Origin: Mytilus galloprovincialis
Taxonomy: Eukaryota; Mollusca; Bivalvia; Mytilida; Mytilidae
Assembly: GCF_965363235.1 (NCBI RefSeq)
Contig: NC_134841.1
Span: 36,175,440-36,239,439 of the forward strand
Reading direction: 5' to 3'
Length of the DNA stretch: 64,000 nt
Shown: piece after piece, positions 1 to 11,206 of the stretch
Layout: the number at the start of each line of letters is the position of its first letter
Position numbering within the stretch: position 1 is the first letter of the stretch
Notes under the pieces: generated by a model
What the model was told of the DNA's origin: nothing
What the model saw: only the letters and a program-made list of their open reading frames with translations
The model's database searches: none
Translations under genes and position numbers: made by a program

Positions 1-202
1 TTATTGATTTTTATGCATTTAAATAAATAATGGTGACTTTTTTCACATTGAATGTAAGAAGTTGCATGGATATACATTTGTACATTTACACAACTAAAAA
101 AAGTCTTTCATTTATTTAATCACTTTGGTTTCAGATTTTCTTATATGAGAACTGATAATATTCAATAAAATATTTAAATTTTAAAACAAACTGTAAAATT
201 AC

Positions 203-3200
203 TTTATATGTCCTTCTCCAGTTCTTTTTGTTATCTTGTAACATTCTTTTCCATAACATTCCCACCACTTCAGGAAAATGTTCATATGTAAATGTGAATC
301 TGGCTATTTCATTCATCAGTGAGCCGTGTGGACCCCAGGCATCATCATTTGTGGCTTCTCTAACTTTGGTCTCAACTTCAGAGTAGTTCATCACAACATT
401 TGTGCTGTAAAAAAATAAACCAGAATATTAAACATACAAGTTCACACTGGTGCTGTTTAGCAAGGGTCACAGAACTCATAAGAACGTTGATGGGATGTCA
501 GAACAGAATGGTTTCTATTATCTTTATTTGAAATGACAATGAAAAGAGTTTTAATGATCCTTACAAAAAAGATGCTGGCTTCTTCAAAACTGGAGGCTTG
601 AATCGATAAATTATTTATACTCTGAAATTGATTCGATTCATAAATTGGTTGATAAGGTCTTCTTGATTCGAGGCTTTGATTTAATGTACATATAGTTCTA
701 TTGTATATTCAAATTTAATACATGAAATCACAAGTCTTTATAATGTACAAATGTATCTATGGAAAAGGAGATTGAATCGGGTTACAGCTAATACAGTAGT
801 ACAAATGTACGTGTAGTTATTCTTATTAATGAAGGGCATGATATGACCTTTCGATACATTTTTTGTTGTTTTGTCAACTCTATTTACTGTAAATTCATAA
901 ATAATTGGGATGTTTTTAATATTGCCAAAAATGGGACAGATTTACAATTGCAATAATTTAAACTCACATTTTGAAACATGTTTAATATGAACAGGAATAT
1001 TATTAAACAGGATTTTTCTCAATGTCACAAAATTACAATCCATTTTAGACTAAAGTGACAATTTAAATGGCAATAAAAAATGCACACAATAATTTCTGAA
1101 TTTACAGCAAATTGTGAGTTTGGCACAGACTAGTACTGCTGTCATAAATGTAGATTTCAATGGTAATAGAACATAGTTTATAGAAAAATTAATCAATATT
1201 TATGTACAGTCGACACGATTCATATATCAAAGATTCAAAACCAAATTAAAAGATGACATTATCTCGTTTTTTCACCAGACTAAAAAGGTCAATATAAAAA
1301 TACATTGTACATGACATACATTTTTCTGAGAGACTCATATCATAGGGGAACATGTGTACTAAATTTCAAGTTGATTGAACTATAACTTCATCAAAACTAC
1401 CTTGACCAAAAAAATTTTAACCTAAAACCAGACAGATTGACGAGAGACGCAGACAGAAAAACATAATGCCCCTAGGTTGGGCTTAAAATGTTTTTTTTTA
1501 TAATTTATAATTTTCAATTGCCATTTTACTATATTTCTTATGGACCCTTAGCAGGCTTAGTATACTCAGATGATTTTCTATCATGTGTTTAGATTTATTT
1601 TTTGAAAATATTAAATAAACAATAGTGAGACCGTTGCAATGTGAAAGCCCATGTCTTAAACCGTTTTCATGTCTGCTTTTTTAATTGTTAAATAGTACAA
1701 GTTTAGCAATTCAAAGTCAACAAATAGTTTTGTTGAACTAATTTTTAACCAAGGACTTATTTACCTGTCATTATCCGATTACGAAATAATTCATGGAAGC
1801 CATAGATTTCTGCGCCCTTATTCAAACACTTAAACTGGATGACAGTTGAACAGAGAATAAAATATCACAAGCTTGTAATGACTTTTAAGTGTATTAAAAA
1901 TGATGCCCCATCATATCTTACTAACAAGTTTCATTATGTTTCAGACAGAAATCCATACCCCTTGAGAAATGCTGTTCAAGGAAACCTCATACTCCCTAAA
2001 CCAAAAACAGAATTGTTCAAAAAATCTTTTATGTATTCTGGACCATTCTTGTGGAATAATTTCCAATACCGTTAAGAAATATTACAAATGTTAATTCTTT
2101 CAAATACAAAATAACAGATTATTTATTGAAATCAACCTAGCTGTATAAATAATATTAAAAACTGATTATGTCATCATTTTTATTTTTTCATCACATTTTA
2201 TTAAGTTGTATTGAACATTATTATCATAGTTGACTTTTTATACTAATGTATGCAATGTATATGTTTGCATTTTGTTTGATTTTTCATGATGAGGGCCTCA
2301 GGGAAGATTACTTATATAGCTAACTGTCAGTCTGTGTAACCCTCTTAAAATAAAGTATTGTTGTTGTTATAAATTAACACATGGCCTGGGCTGTAATATT
2401 CGTTAATTATATCTCTTGCTAACACTCAAAGATCAGTCATTGAAAAACTGAAGCGAGAGTTTGTATGCCCCATGCGTAGGGCTGTCCATTTGTACTCCCT
2501 GTTAGATCCTAATAAATATGTAGCTTACATAAATTATTTCGTTAATAACTAGAAAAATGGTTTTAATTCTTTAAATTTTCAAACCAAACAATTGCCATTT
2601 TTAATTCACATGTTTTTCTCGTAAGCTACCGTCAAATCTAAAGTAGACATTCTGTAACTAGAAACGACCTGTTGACTAGCTGAAATCAGTTCATATAACA
2701 TGTATAAGAAAATGCAATAGAATAGAAAGCAAAACAAAACCTACCACAAAAATGCATTTAATATGTTTAACGCAATATTTTACGAATTTCAATGGTCCAT
2801 AAAATGGAAAAACCGTCAGCTTTAGGGTTTTCATTTGTATGACGTCATGTTTTGAAACGATTTTAATGCGCCGAAAACAGTAATGGACTTTTGCAGAATT
2901 TTATTTTATTTGGAATTTGTAGATTTCCCTGTGCATTAATTCTATTTGTTATGCAACGGAATAAGAATAAAAGTTCTGTTGTCTTTTTATAATTGCAATT
3001 TTCCAAACATAAAATTGGCATAGTGTTTTGGCAAATAGGTTCCAGTATCCAGCTATGTTGGTAAGTCATTCACCTATGGACATTTTTTTCTTACTTTTTC
3101 TGTAGACTTAGGTTTGATTTTTTATTACCATGTATTGTCAAGCTTGGTTACTCATAATTGTTTCTCAGTCACTCAATGTATGATGCTGTTCCATACGGAA

Positions 3201-4967
3201 CCTGGTGACCTTGTCTGTTTACATTCAAATTCCAATGGCGTCAAAATCATGTGATGTATTAAATTGTTCTACCCAATCAAATTGCTCTACATGTATTGTC
3301 CAATAGGTGATTTTTTTCAGTCTAAGGCAATTATATTATTTGTTTGTGTGATCATGGTGATATTGCTTTGAAATAGTTTGCAATAATTTGGGGGTTTATT
3401 CAACAGGAAACCTCATTTTTTTTTTTTTGGATGGGTTTTTGTCAAGGAAAATTGTGTAAGACGTACAGTAAGACGTTGTCATTTTGAAATTTACAATAAT
3501 TCAATTTGCTTGACCTGTGTTGTCTGCCACAAGATTGATGACGCTGAATGGAATGTACAAAAAGCAATGGAGGTTGGAAGTGCAGTTTTGTGAAGTTCTG
3601 AAATGTTTTTTGGCATTTGAAAGTCAGGTTTGAAACGGCCATTAGAAAATTGGCATTTTTTAGCAATAATTTAGAATTACAATGAAAACATATCTTTAGA
3701 AATATTTTTTTATTCATAAGAGTAAAAAAATGTATTCTGCATTAATTTTGGACGCTCATGTAGTAGCATAGTGATGTCAATGTGTAGTTTCCCAGTGTGA
3801 TTAGTCCGAACACAAATACTGAACGAATCAACAAGATGACCGGTCAGTGTTCTAGGATTTTTTTGGCACCTTGACTTACCACGGGTAAGATCAATAAAAA
3901 AATTACTTACCCACATCTAAAAGTTAAATCCGCCAACCAATGCGGACGGCGCAAAAAAAACGATTTCTTACTAAATTTGACAAATATGTTATAGTTATTA
4001 CTATGTCATTTATTAAGAGCTATAATAAATGCAACTGTAAGTTTATTTTCCTCCGATGACAAGAAAAAAAATCGTTTATGTCCCGATTTAAGCACCAGTT
4101 ATCAATCCGGATTTTCCGATTTTACCGACACCGTGACCGACTTTTAGAATGATAGGAGAAGAATGTGGTCTCTTTTGCGCTTGATTACACCTAGTAAACG
4201 AGTGCTTGAATAAAAGCGCCGATAGACATCGACAAAATCTTCGATCTTTTATCAAAGTTTTTTCTCGTGATTTAATAAAAATAAAAAGCAGATATGGGAA
4301 AATTGAAGAGGACCGGGAAATTTCAAGAGTTTTTCGGCTTCCCCGAACTTGATAATTGACTTACCACCGGGTGACAAAGGCTAAAAAATGACTTACCCGT
4401 TGTCCTAATCCACTTACCCCGGGTAACGGGTAATGGGAATCCTAGAACACTGCCGGTGTTAGACTACGATGTCAGACTACAGTAGTTTACATGTGTATTT
4501 GGGAGGCATTTTGTAACATCCATTATAATGTATATTTCTGAGTCTGCGCTAGTTATAGATATAACGAGAATGTTATCAAGGTAATGGTATAAATTTGTTT
4601 ACAAAGTGAAAGAAGTATGTCATATTAGAATGTGGAATTATGTCCAGAATTGCATCTTCAATATGTTTCAGAGGTTTGACAAGAATTACTCACTTACTGA
4701 GATTCTCTTCAAATAAACAAACAAGACTAGAGTGTGTAGGTTTCAGTATAATTTGCTGAGAGAACGAGGAAACGAAATGCCTATTTTTTTCGGGAAAATT
4801 TAAGGGATAAAACTTTAAAATGTTTGTAAACTTGAATCGTTTTGTCAACAGTGTCAACATCTACACTGACACTGTAGACTACAGTACAAACCGGCTTTTC
4901 GTGTTTAGCGCATAACTTACACTTTATCTGTGAGTTCTCGTATCTTCCACATTTTGTTTAAAAGCAT
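203..4967 (-). CDS. CLINT1: CLINT1/epsinR, first two coding exons (partial)
   Basis: Clathrin interactor 1 (epsinR) is an ENTH-domain adaptor that binds phosphoinositides and links clathrin/AP-1 to trans-Golgi and endosome membranes. Coding exon 1 is 4921-4967 and starts MLLNKMWKIRELTDK; exon 2 is 203-404 and carries KVREATNDDAWGP and DNKKNWRR, both hallmarks of the CLINT1 ENTH domain. The junction is phase 2: GT from exon 1 joins C from exon 2 to give Val, continuing TNVVMNYSE exactly as in vertebrate CLINT1. Donors are gtaagt (4915-4920) and gtaatt (197-202); the acceptor is ttttttacag. The 83 residues seen cover the first ENTH helices; the rest lies past the left edge. Start choice: the ATG at 4967 matches the family's short leader before MWK; the in-frame ATG at 4952 is the alternative. 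Intron 1 (405-4920) holds a LINE relic and a TIR element. Confidence 0.93.
1290..1490 (+). repeat. Degenerate copy of dispersed repeat family B
   Basis: Contains 'GGGGAACATGTGTACTAAAT', 'TTCAAGTTGATTGAACT', 'AAACTACCTTGACCAAAA' and ends near 'ATAATGCCCCTAGG', all recognisable from better copies at 31321, 39654, 59112 and 60014. It lies in CLINT1 intron 1. Confidence 0.75.
1780..2375 (+). pseudogene. Truncated non-LTR retrotransposon (LINE) 3' end
   Basis: The reading frame at 1839-2075 (start MTVEQRIKYHKLVMTFKCIK, with SYLTNKF, LPKPKTELFKKSF and YSGPFLWN) matches the conserved C-terminal tail of animal LINE reverse-transcriptase proteins. After a stop near 2072 the homology continues in another frame (NITNVNSFKYKITDYLLKS, about 2080-2138), so the ORF is frameshifted. 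The 3' region holds 'GAGGGCCTCAGGGAAGATTA' and 'AAATAAAG' followed by TTG repeats, a usual LINE tail. It is inactive and 5'-truncated, inside CLINT1 intron 1. Confidence 0.8.
3845..4452. mobile_element. 608-bp non-autonomous TIR transposon, CAGTG termini
   Basis: A perfect 15-bp terminal inverted repeat, CAGTGTTCTAGGATT, lies at 3845-3859 and, reversed, at 4438-4452. The flanks share CCGGT (3840-3844 and 4453-4457), a likely 5-bp target duplication. Subterminal GACTTACC / GGGTAAG motifs recur several times at both ends. CAG-N-G termini recall hAT elements, but the 5-bp duplication is shorter than the usual 8 bp. The only ORF (3710-3916, minus) crosses the left end, so no transposase is encoded. 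Confidence 0.8.
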
Positions 4968-5068
4968 ATGTCTCTCTTTATTTGGGAAATGGCTCTAATT
5001 TGCCTTCGGGTTTTTAAATACAAGATTTTGTTTCTTTATCGAAACATGGAACTTGCTATCGTAAACAC

Positions 5069-5089
5069 AAAATGGCGACGTCACGTGAC
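5069..5089 (-). promoter_or_regulatory. CLINT1 proximal promoter cluster: YY1-like, CRE-like and E-box motifs
   Basis: About 100-120 bp upstream of the CLINT1 ATG lie AAAATGGCG (5069-5077, matching the YY1 core AANATGGCG), GACGTCA (5077-5083, CRE-like) and TCACGTGA (5081-5088, CACGTG E-box). No TATA box is seen. Such clusters are typical of TATA-less housekeeping promoters. The motifs are read directly; their function is inferred. Confidence 0.5.
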
Positions 5090-5255
5090 TTTGGTGTAAA
5101 AAAATAGGCGTGTCACATTTTCCCCGGTACAACGTGTAAACGACTTTTGTTCCGGGTTAAAAAGTTCCATGTAATAAATATTTTGGATTCATTAAAAATT
5201 CTTATATTATAACAAATTAATGTTTATCAAGCAAAACACGTGTCAATAATAATAA

Positions 5256-5561
<306 letters not shown>

Positions 5562-5614
5562 GTGTAATATATCATTATAAAACTGTATGTACTTATAAAT
5601 ATGTTATTATTATT

Positions 5615-5690
5615 TTGAGGACTCTCAGAAAGATTAGTTTTAACTAATGGGATCATCCTCTTGAAATAAAGATTATTTATTTATGCACTA
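5615..5690 (+). repeat. LINE-like 3' tail fragment
   Basis: 'GAGGACTCTCAGAAAGATTA' is followed by 'GGGATCATCCTCTTGAAATA' and a TTTA-rich tail. This resembles the 3' UTR layout of the LINE relic at 1780-2375. No coding part remains. Confidence 0.45.
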
Positions 5691-6007
5691 ATTTATTTAT
5701 TTATAATGATAATAATTACAAAATAAGGGACCGTACGTATAATAAGCACAAAACGTATTAATAAATCGAAAGCATTAATTGATGTATCAAGACGTTTAAA
5801 GGGGGGTGCTCCCATGGTTTGGAACTCCCTTTACTTAATTATTTTTTTTCAAATCACTACACTATTGATGAAAGTAGGCCGTTACATCTTAGCCCCCTTT
5901 GATGAATTATATTCCAAAAATTGTAGCTCTAACAACTTTCAATTAATATGCGTTCTCCCTGATATACCTGTTTTACTCCTCATAATTTAGTATTATTTGT
6001 TATAGCC

Positions 6008-6110
6008 TCGACAAAGTTTATTTAACAGACATGACAGATAGACGGACGCCAAATTGGCGGCCAATTTGGCGTCCGTCTATCTGTCATGTCTGTTAAATAA
6101 ACTTTGTCGA
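6008..6110. repeat. 103-bp perfect palindrome (51-bp arms, 1-nt spacer)
   Basis: 6008-6058 is the exact reverse complement of 6060-6110, with a single G at 6059 between. The left arm starts TCGACAAAGTTTATTTAACA and ends GACGCCAAATTGGC. It could be a fold-back insertion, a cruciform-prone inverted duplication, or a local assembly or read artefact. Confidence 0.9.
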
Positions 6111-6639
6111 TAGAATGAATCTTTCATATTGATACTTATATCTGCCCCGACTCTAAACATGACCAATGTGCAATCAGGATTTTGAATATCATTAATAAGG
6201 TCTAAGTTTTAAACAAAAAACAGGAAAAATAACAATAGGTCTTGAACTCTGCTTTCATTTTACAATAATTTATAGAGTTCAAACATCCTTTTGGTTATGA
6301 ATTTACCTTTCTATGATCACGCAGTTTACCCATCTCTCAGCATAAGATACAAAAAATAATGGTCGTTTTTAAAATATTCAAAGGAAGGAGAAAATTTGCC
6401 AAAAAATGGCAATGAGCAATTATTTATTCATTACGGAGTGAAGACAGTAAAGTCCTAAATGCAGATGGAAGATTACTAAAAATACTCTAAATGTCGATGT
6501 TCGAATTTGAAGTCTAAAATGTGTCCCCACCTGCAAACCAAGATGTCCAACAAGGCGAAAAAAAAAGAACAAAAGGATAAAACGCAAGTTTTGTTTATTA
6601 TTTTGAAAACCGTTATAAATATGGAAAATCGAATAAAGC

Positions 6640-7010
6640 AAAAATCTTCAGAGTGTTGATTCTTCCATATTAAAATGCTTTTCTTCTCTGTTGAGGCATA
6701 TGATAGAAAGATTCATATCGAATGTACTAAATTTGGGGTCCGACAAAATGTTGAGCTTTACCAATTATCCAAATACCTCAAAACTGTCAAACGACTTCTT
6801 ATAAGAGTTATTGCCCTTAAATGACAAATTTTGCCATTTTTTTTCTTTCCTATTATCTTGAAAACTATAATAGATAGAGATAACTTTAAAATGCAAAAAA
6901 GATAGTAAGTCAAGTTCTACAAATAAGTCTGCATGGTTGAAATCGTCAGTAGACTGTTTATTAGAGTTATTGCCCTTTGGTGACATTTTTGCCTAACATT
7001 TAAATAAAAT
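6640..7010 (+). repeat. Dispersed bivalve repeat with two direct copies of an 'AGAGTTATTGCCCTT' unit
   Basis: 'AAACGACTTCTTATAAGAGT' (about 6788) and 'AGACTGTTTATTAGAGTTAT' (about 6950) begin two related units about 160 bp apart, each followed by 'TATTGCCCTT...TGACA.TTTTGCC'. I recognise the phrase 'GAGTTATTGCCCTT' as a frequent motif in bivalve genomes, so a decayed repeat is likely. Confidence 0.5.
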
Positions 7011-7799
7011 TTATAGATAAATTTATAGAAACTTCAATAAGAAAAAATAAATCGAACTTTGATGAAAAATTAAAAAACTAAAACTTGAAAACTTTTTAAA
7101 AGTTTTAATTGTTAAGTGGGTTTTTTTTATATAGTATGTATTTACCTAACCATGTTATATCTTAAAAAAAATTGTTTTCCCTTCAGCCCCATGAATGGTT
7201 ACAAAGTATGTTGTTATAGTTGATAGCTCTTCTTAAATATTTTTTTTGAAGACGTCAAATATTAGGACCAACCAAAGAAGAAAATTTGGTCTTTTGAACT
7301 TTTCTCTCTCTTTCTCTCTGTTGGCAGAATTGATTTAATTATTTAAGTTGCTGCTGTCTATCTGGACAGTTATTTCGATATCTCAATGAAACATAAGCCG
7401 AGAACAAAGATTGAAAAGTTGCTTAAGCAGTATTTAACTCCATGGTTTAGATCCAAGTCATACATTTTATATACTTAAACTTCATTTTATCAGAATGCGT
7501 ATGCATGTCCTTTAAAATTAATGCTTAAAGAGATTTAAAAAACAACAACAAAAAACTACAGGCTAATGACCATTCGAGCATGAAGGATTCAAGTACTAGT
7601 ACTTTATTTTTCTGATTTTTATAGAGTATTATTTTATGTGCCTATTTTTGTCCTGCTGCTTAAAAGGGGGAGTTCAACAATACTATAAAAAAAAGTTCGC
7701 TGCTCTACTCTTTACACAGATTTTCCTCATTCAAAACTGAAAGACAACTTGAAAGAATTAATCTAGCAAGTTTGTTTCGTGAACAAAATGGACCGACGT

Positions 7800-8030
7800 A
7801 CGTAGGTACAGATATAGATATAAGAAGATGTGGTATGAGTGCCAATGAGACAACTTTCCATCCATGTCGACAATTTTTAAAATTAACCATTATAGGTCAA
7901 AGTTCGGCCTTCAACACGGAACTTTGGCTCACACCGAACAGCAAGTTATACAGGACACCAAAAATTACTAGTGTAAAACCATTCAAACGGGAAAACAAAC
8001 GGTCTTATCTATATAAAAATGTCTTCTTTT
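7800..8030 (+). repeat. Dispersed repeat family A copy
   Basis: Shares 'GAAGATGTGGTATGAGTGCC', 'AATGAGACAACT', 'AACCATTATAGGTCAA', 'GGCCTTCAACAC', 'TTGGCTCACACCGAACA' and 'AATTACTAGTGTAAAA' with the copies at 14277-14480 and 26440-26655. The small ORFs on both strands are products of the repeat, not genes. The family is very common in mussels as far as I recall; its class is unknown to me. Confidence 0.8.
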
Positions 8031-8149
8031 AATACGGACAAGTCATATTTTGAGGAAGCAACCCGATTCAAACAAACGAATCTCCGAAACTGATACCATA
8101 AGATGATTGTGGTTGGATTGCCAACAAGTAACACACTTACTTTTATAAA

Positions 8150-8535
8150 AGAAAATGAGATATGATAATATGATTGCTGATGAGATAACTATCTATTAGA
8201 GACCAAAGGACGATGATTTCAACAACTATAGGTCACTATACGTCCTTCAACAATGAACAAAATCCAACCCAAACCTACAACGAATTGTAATATATCAAAG
8301 GCCTCGACATACGCGGTAACTAAATGTGCACGGAACAATTCAAAAGAAAAAAAAACCCGTATAATTTGTGCTTAAAACAACAACCGAAGAACAAATAAAA
8401 CAGAGCAACCAATGAAATTTGTTTGATGAAGAGGACTACAGAAAACTGGTAATTAGATGAGAATCGACCGGCTATCTGACTTGTTACTTTACTCGCTTGC
8501 TGTTGACACAGGGCCTTCTCAAGACGTTTCAAAAG
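8150..8535 (+). repeat. Dispersed repeat related in layout to family A
   Basis: 'GATGAGATAACTATCTATTA', 'CCAAAGGACGATGATTTCAA' and 'AACTATAGGTCACTATACGT' with 'CCTTCAACAATGA' follow the same order of motifs as family A ('CAATGAGACAACT', 'TATAGGTCA', 'CCTTCAACA'), so this is probably a related but distinct mussel repeat. Nothing coding is supported. Confidence 0.5.
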
Positions 8536-8714
8536 AAGCTATCATTGTCCTTTAACAGCATGTGCCGCCATGTATATGGTGTCCTCTAACTGAATTATTC
8601 AAAATGTGTTGACTTTGTTACATTAAATGTAACTACCCTGTTGACATTGAAAACGGATATCACAGATAGAGTTAAATTTGCTTCACATATCTTGATTTAG
8701 AAATTGACAGTGCA

Positions 8715-8755
8715 GGTTGATTGGTTGATTGGTTGATTGATTGATTGATTGATTG

Positions 8756-8788
<33 letters not shown>
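8715..8788 (+). repeat. (TTGA)n microsatellite
   Basis: Tandem TTGA/GATT tetranucleotides, first interspersed with GGTTGATT variants and then perfect, with one A insertion near 8755. Confidence 0.9.
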
Positions 8789-8789
<1 letters not shown>

Positions 8790-9747
8790 AATTCCTCTCC
8801 GAGTTAATATGACATTCCAAAGCGTTTGCTGCGAGAGGATTGTTGCTGAACAGAAAGGTATGTTCCTGTTATCGTCGACAAATTAGTATCATCTTTCCCA
8901 CACCATTCCCATTATGAAATGATTTTTACTTGCCATTATGAAGATTTCCTTAATCTTCAGAGTTTAACCCTGGTATCAGAGGTGGAGTTTTTTTCATTGA
9001 TTGATTATATAGAGAATCATTGAAGCATGACTGGAGCGGGCCCCCTCTTTGGCAGTCAGTGCCCCCCTACCATAACGAAAATTTCTGGATCCGCCACTGG
9101 GTATCGAGTTACTAATTCCTTAGCTATTTTTATGAACTCTTTTGTCCGTTCATTTTATTTTTGTTCGTTTTACCATTGTGTTGTCCGTTTTTCTTCTGAA
9201 TAGGAATTTTTATCCCCCTGGTACACTATTCTCTTTTTAGTTCTCAAAAGAGTATGTCGAACCCTACAACGTGTTTATTTTCCAGTCCCCACTGACTGTT
9301 CCAAGTGAGGGTTTTCTCGTCAGTAGTTATCTGTTGCCATATTCTAAATAGTTTTTTTTTTCTTTTTTTGAATGATTTTGTGTTAATGACAATTCTTTAA
9401 TAGTCTGTTGAAATTATTTCAACAAGACTTTTTTTTGTAATTTTGATATTGACATATACAGATGTCTGTCTACTGACGTGGACCGTTTGCTGCATTTTGG
9501 TTATATTTTTTGAGAGGGTGCTGTCTTGTTGGTGTACATACATACCACACATTCTATCTATCTATATAAATATAAAGAGAACAACATAAATATGTACGAA
9601 TAAATATATTTGTAGAAAAAAAGACTAACTGGAAACGGCACCACTGGTAACGTCACTGGTGACATTCACGTGACCGATATCTCGGCTCGGCTACTTGTTT
9701 CCAATGTTATCCCTGAGAAGTTTGGATTTCATCATCATAGATCTTTA

Positions 9748-11105
9748 TCATCGTCCTACCATAGAAACTCCATATTCACAACTGCTGCTCTCGTCTGATG
9801 CTTTAACAACGTGTTCATAACAACCATCGGGAGACACTATCTTTTTACAGTCATCAGGGATTTTTTTAACTTTATTCCCAACTCTGAAATTAAATGGTGT
9901 ACATATTAGAACATTGTGAGGCGATAATTAAAAAGACCACGTTGGGAAGTGGGGTTTTTTTTTTTTTTTCAGTTGAAGTATTCACCTACATGACCTACAT
10001 ATTCTTTTTAAGTCTTAGTATGTAAAAAAATGAGCAAATTAAATTTACGAATCACAAGACCCTGGTTATAAACCTGAAGAAAAAAAGAATACTTTCTTAT
10101 AATAAAATGTCATGATTTCTACATTAGATTCTCGTATGAAAGCTGGAAATTAAGAAATGTTGATATTTCTATTATAAGTGGCAAGAAAACAATTATATTA
10201 AATGTGTAACTTATTTCAATAACTTTTAAAATTAAGTCTTATTAAAAAGAACAGAGAGATCAGTGAGTGATCAGGTTCTAACAATTCATATATATACGTT
10301 TAGTGACGGAGGTGACATAAAGGAATCTAGGATATACAAAGCAGCAACCTATAGATTTCTTGCAATTAAAGGACCGAAATTAGTTATGATTTATATTGAA
10401 AAGTCCTTATGGTAAAATGTACCAGACCAGGCGATTTTAAATTGAACATTTCATGGATTAGATTTTACTTACGTGCAACATTTGAGATATCCACCACTGG
10501 AATGTCCACAGAAACAACTCATACAGTTCCTTGTAATTGTAGAACCGGGATATATTATTTCGCCAGCAAAGAAACATGTGTCATAAATGTTATTCTGACC
10601 TGAAATACAAAATTTATAAATTTTGGAAACAGATCAATAGATATTTCTGTCGACATAAAATCCTAATTTAACATGAAATACTGGTCAGTATCATCGTTGT
10701 CAATAGTAACTACTGTCTCTTCTTTTTAATCAACATATAGTATTTTGATAAGGTATCAAGTTTTATTATATTTTTTGTTTCATTTGGAAAACAAAACCAG
10801 AGGTAACCTTTTAGCAACGAGTCAAATTGTACTGTGTAAACATTTACAGAAAATATGAATGTTTAGATAGCATGCATTTTGTTCAAATAATCCAGTTTTA
10901 GTACAATATCTTAGTAAAGAGTGATATAGGCAGATTATCACTCGTTGTTATTTTGTCTTATTCAATGAGGCGACTTTAATACCGGATTGTAAAATAATCA
11001 TTTATGATAAATATCCTTACCTGAAGTAGGAGGTATCACCCAACAGGATCCATTGCAATAGTAAACAACAGCAAAGAGACAACATACAACAAATGCTACT
11101 TTCAT
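9748..11105 (-). CDS. Beta-microseminoprotein-like secreted cysteine-rich protein, 115 aa, complete
   Basis: Three exons: 11021-11105, 10473-10599 and 9748-9883; junctions are phase 1 then phase 2, with donors gtaagg and gtaagt and both acceptors ending ttcag. The product starts MKVAFVVCCLFAVVYYCNG (signal peptide) and the mature part begins SCWVIPP, as microseminoproteins begin SCYFIP. Ten cysteines follow (21, 37, 54, 57, 59, 69, 70, 83, 92, 106), including the CxxCxC then CC pattern (NCMSCFC ... LKCC) typical of the PSP94/MSMB family, which also has ten. Family members are small secreted proteins linked to mucosal, immune or reproductive secretions; the role in this animal is unknown. The length fits the family (about 90-115 aa). 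All frames join without stops. A TATA box lies 94 bp upstream of the ATG. Confidence 0.88.
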
Positions 11106-11198
11106 CTTTACGGTAGATATAGACACAAGTTTTGGTTCTATAGTAGAAGTGTAGCTTGAATGCTGTTGAAGTTATGTCCTAAGAAAGTCGAACCATTG

Positions 11199-11206
11199 TT
11201 TATATA
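11199..11206 (-). promoter_or_regulatory. TATA box of the microseminoprotein-like gene
   Basis: On the minus strand the sequence reads TATATAAA, about 94 bp before the ATG at 11105. This implies a transcription start near 11170 and a 5' UTR of about 65 nt. The motif is read directly; the start site is inferred. Confidence 0.6.

Noticed and set aside
3710..3916. ORF beginning MWVSNFFIDL, tested as the missing CLINT1 first exon
   Set aside because: It lies in a TIR element; the true first exon (MWKIRELTDK) with correct phase is at 4921-4967.
7772..8032. 86-codon ORF that looked protein-like (MFREQNGPTYVGTD...)
   Set aside because: Most of it lies within dispersed repeat family A, which recurs at 14277 and 26440 with disrupted frames.
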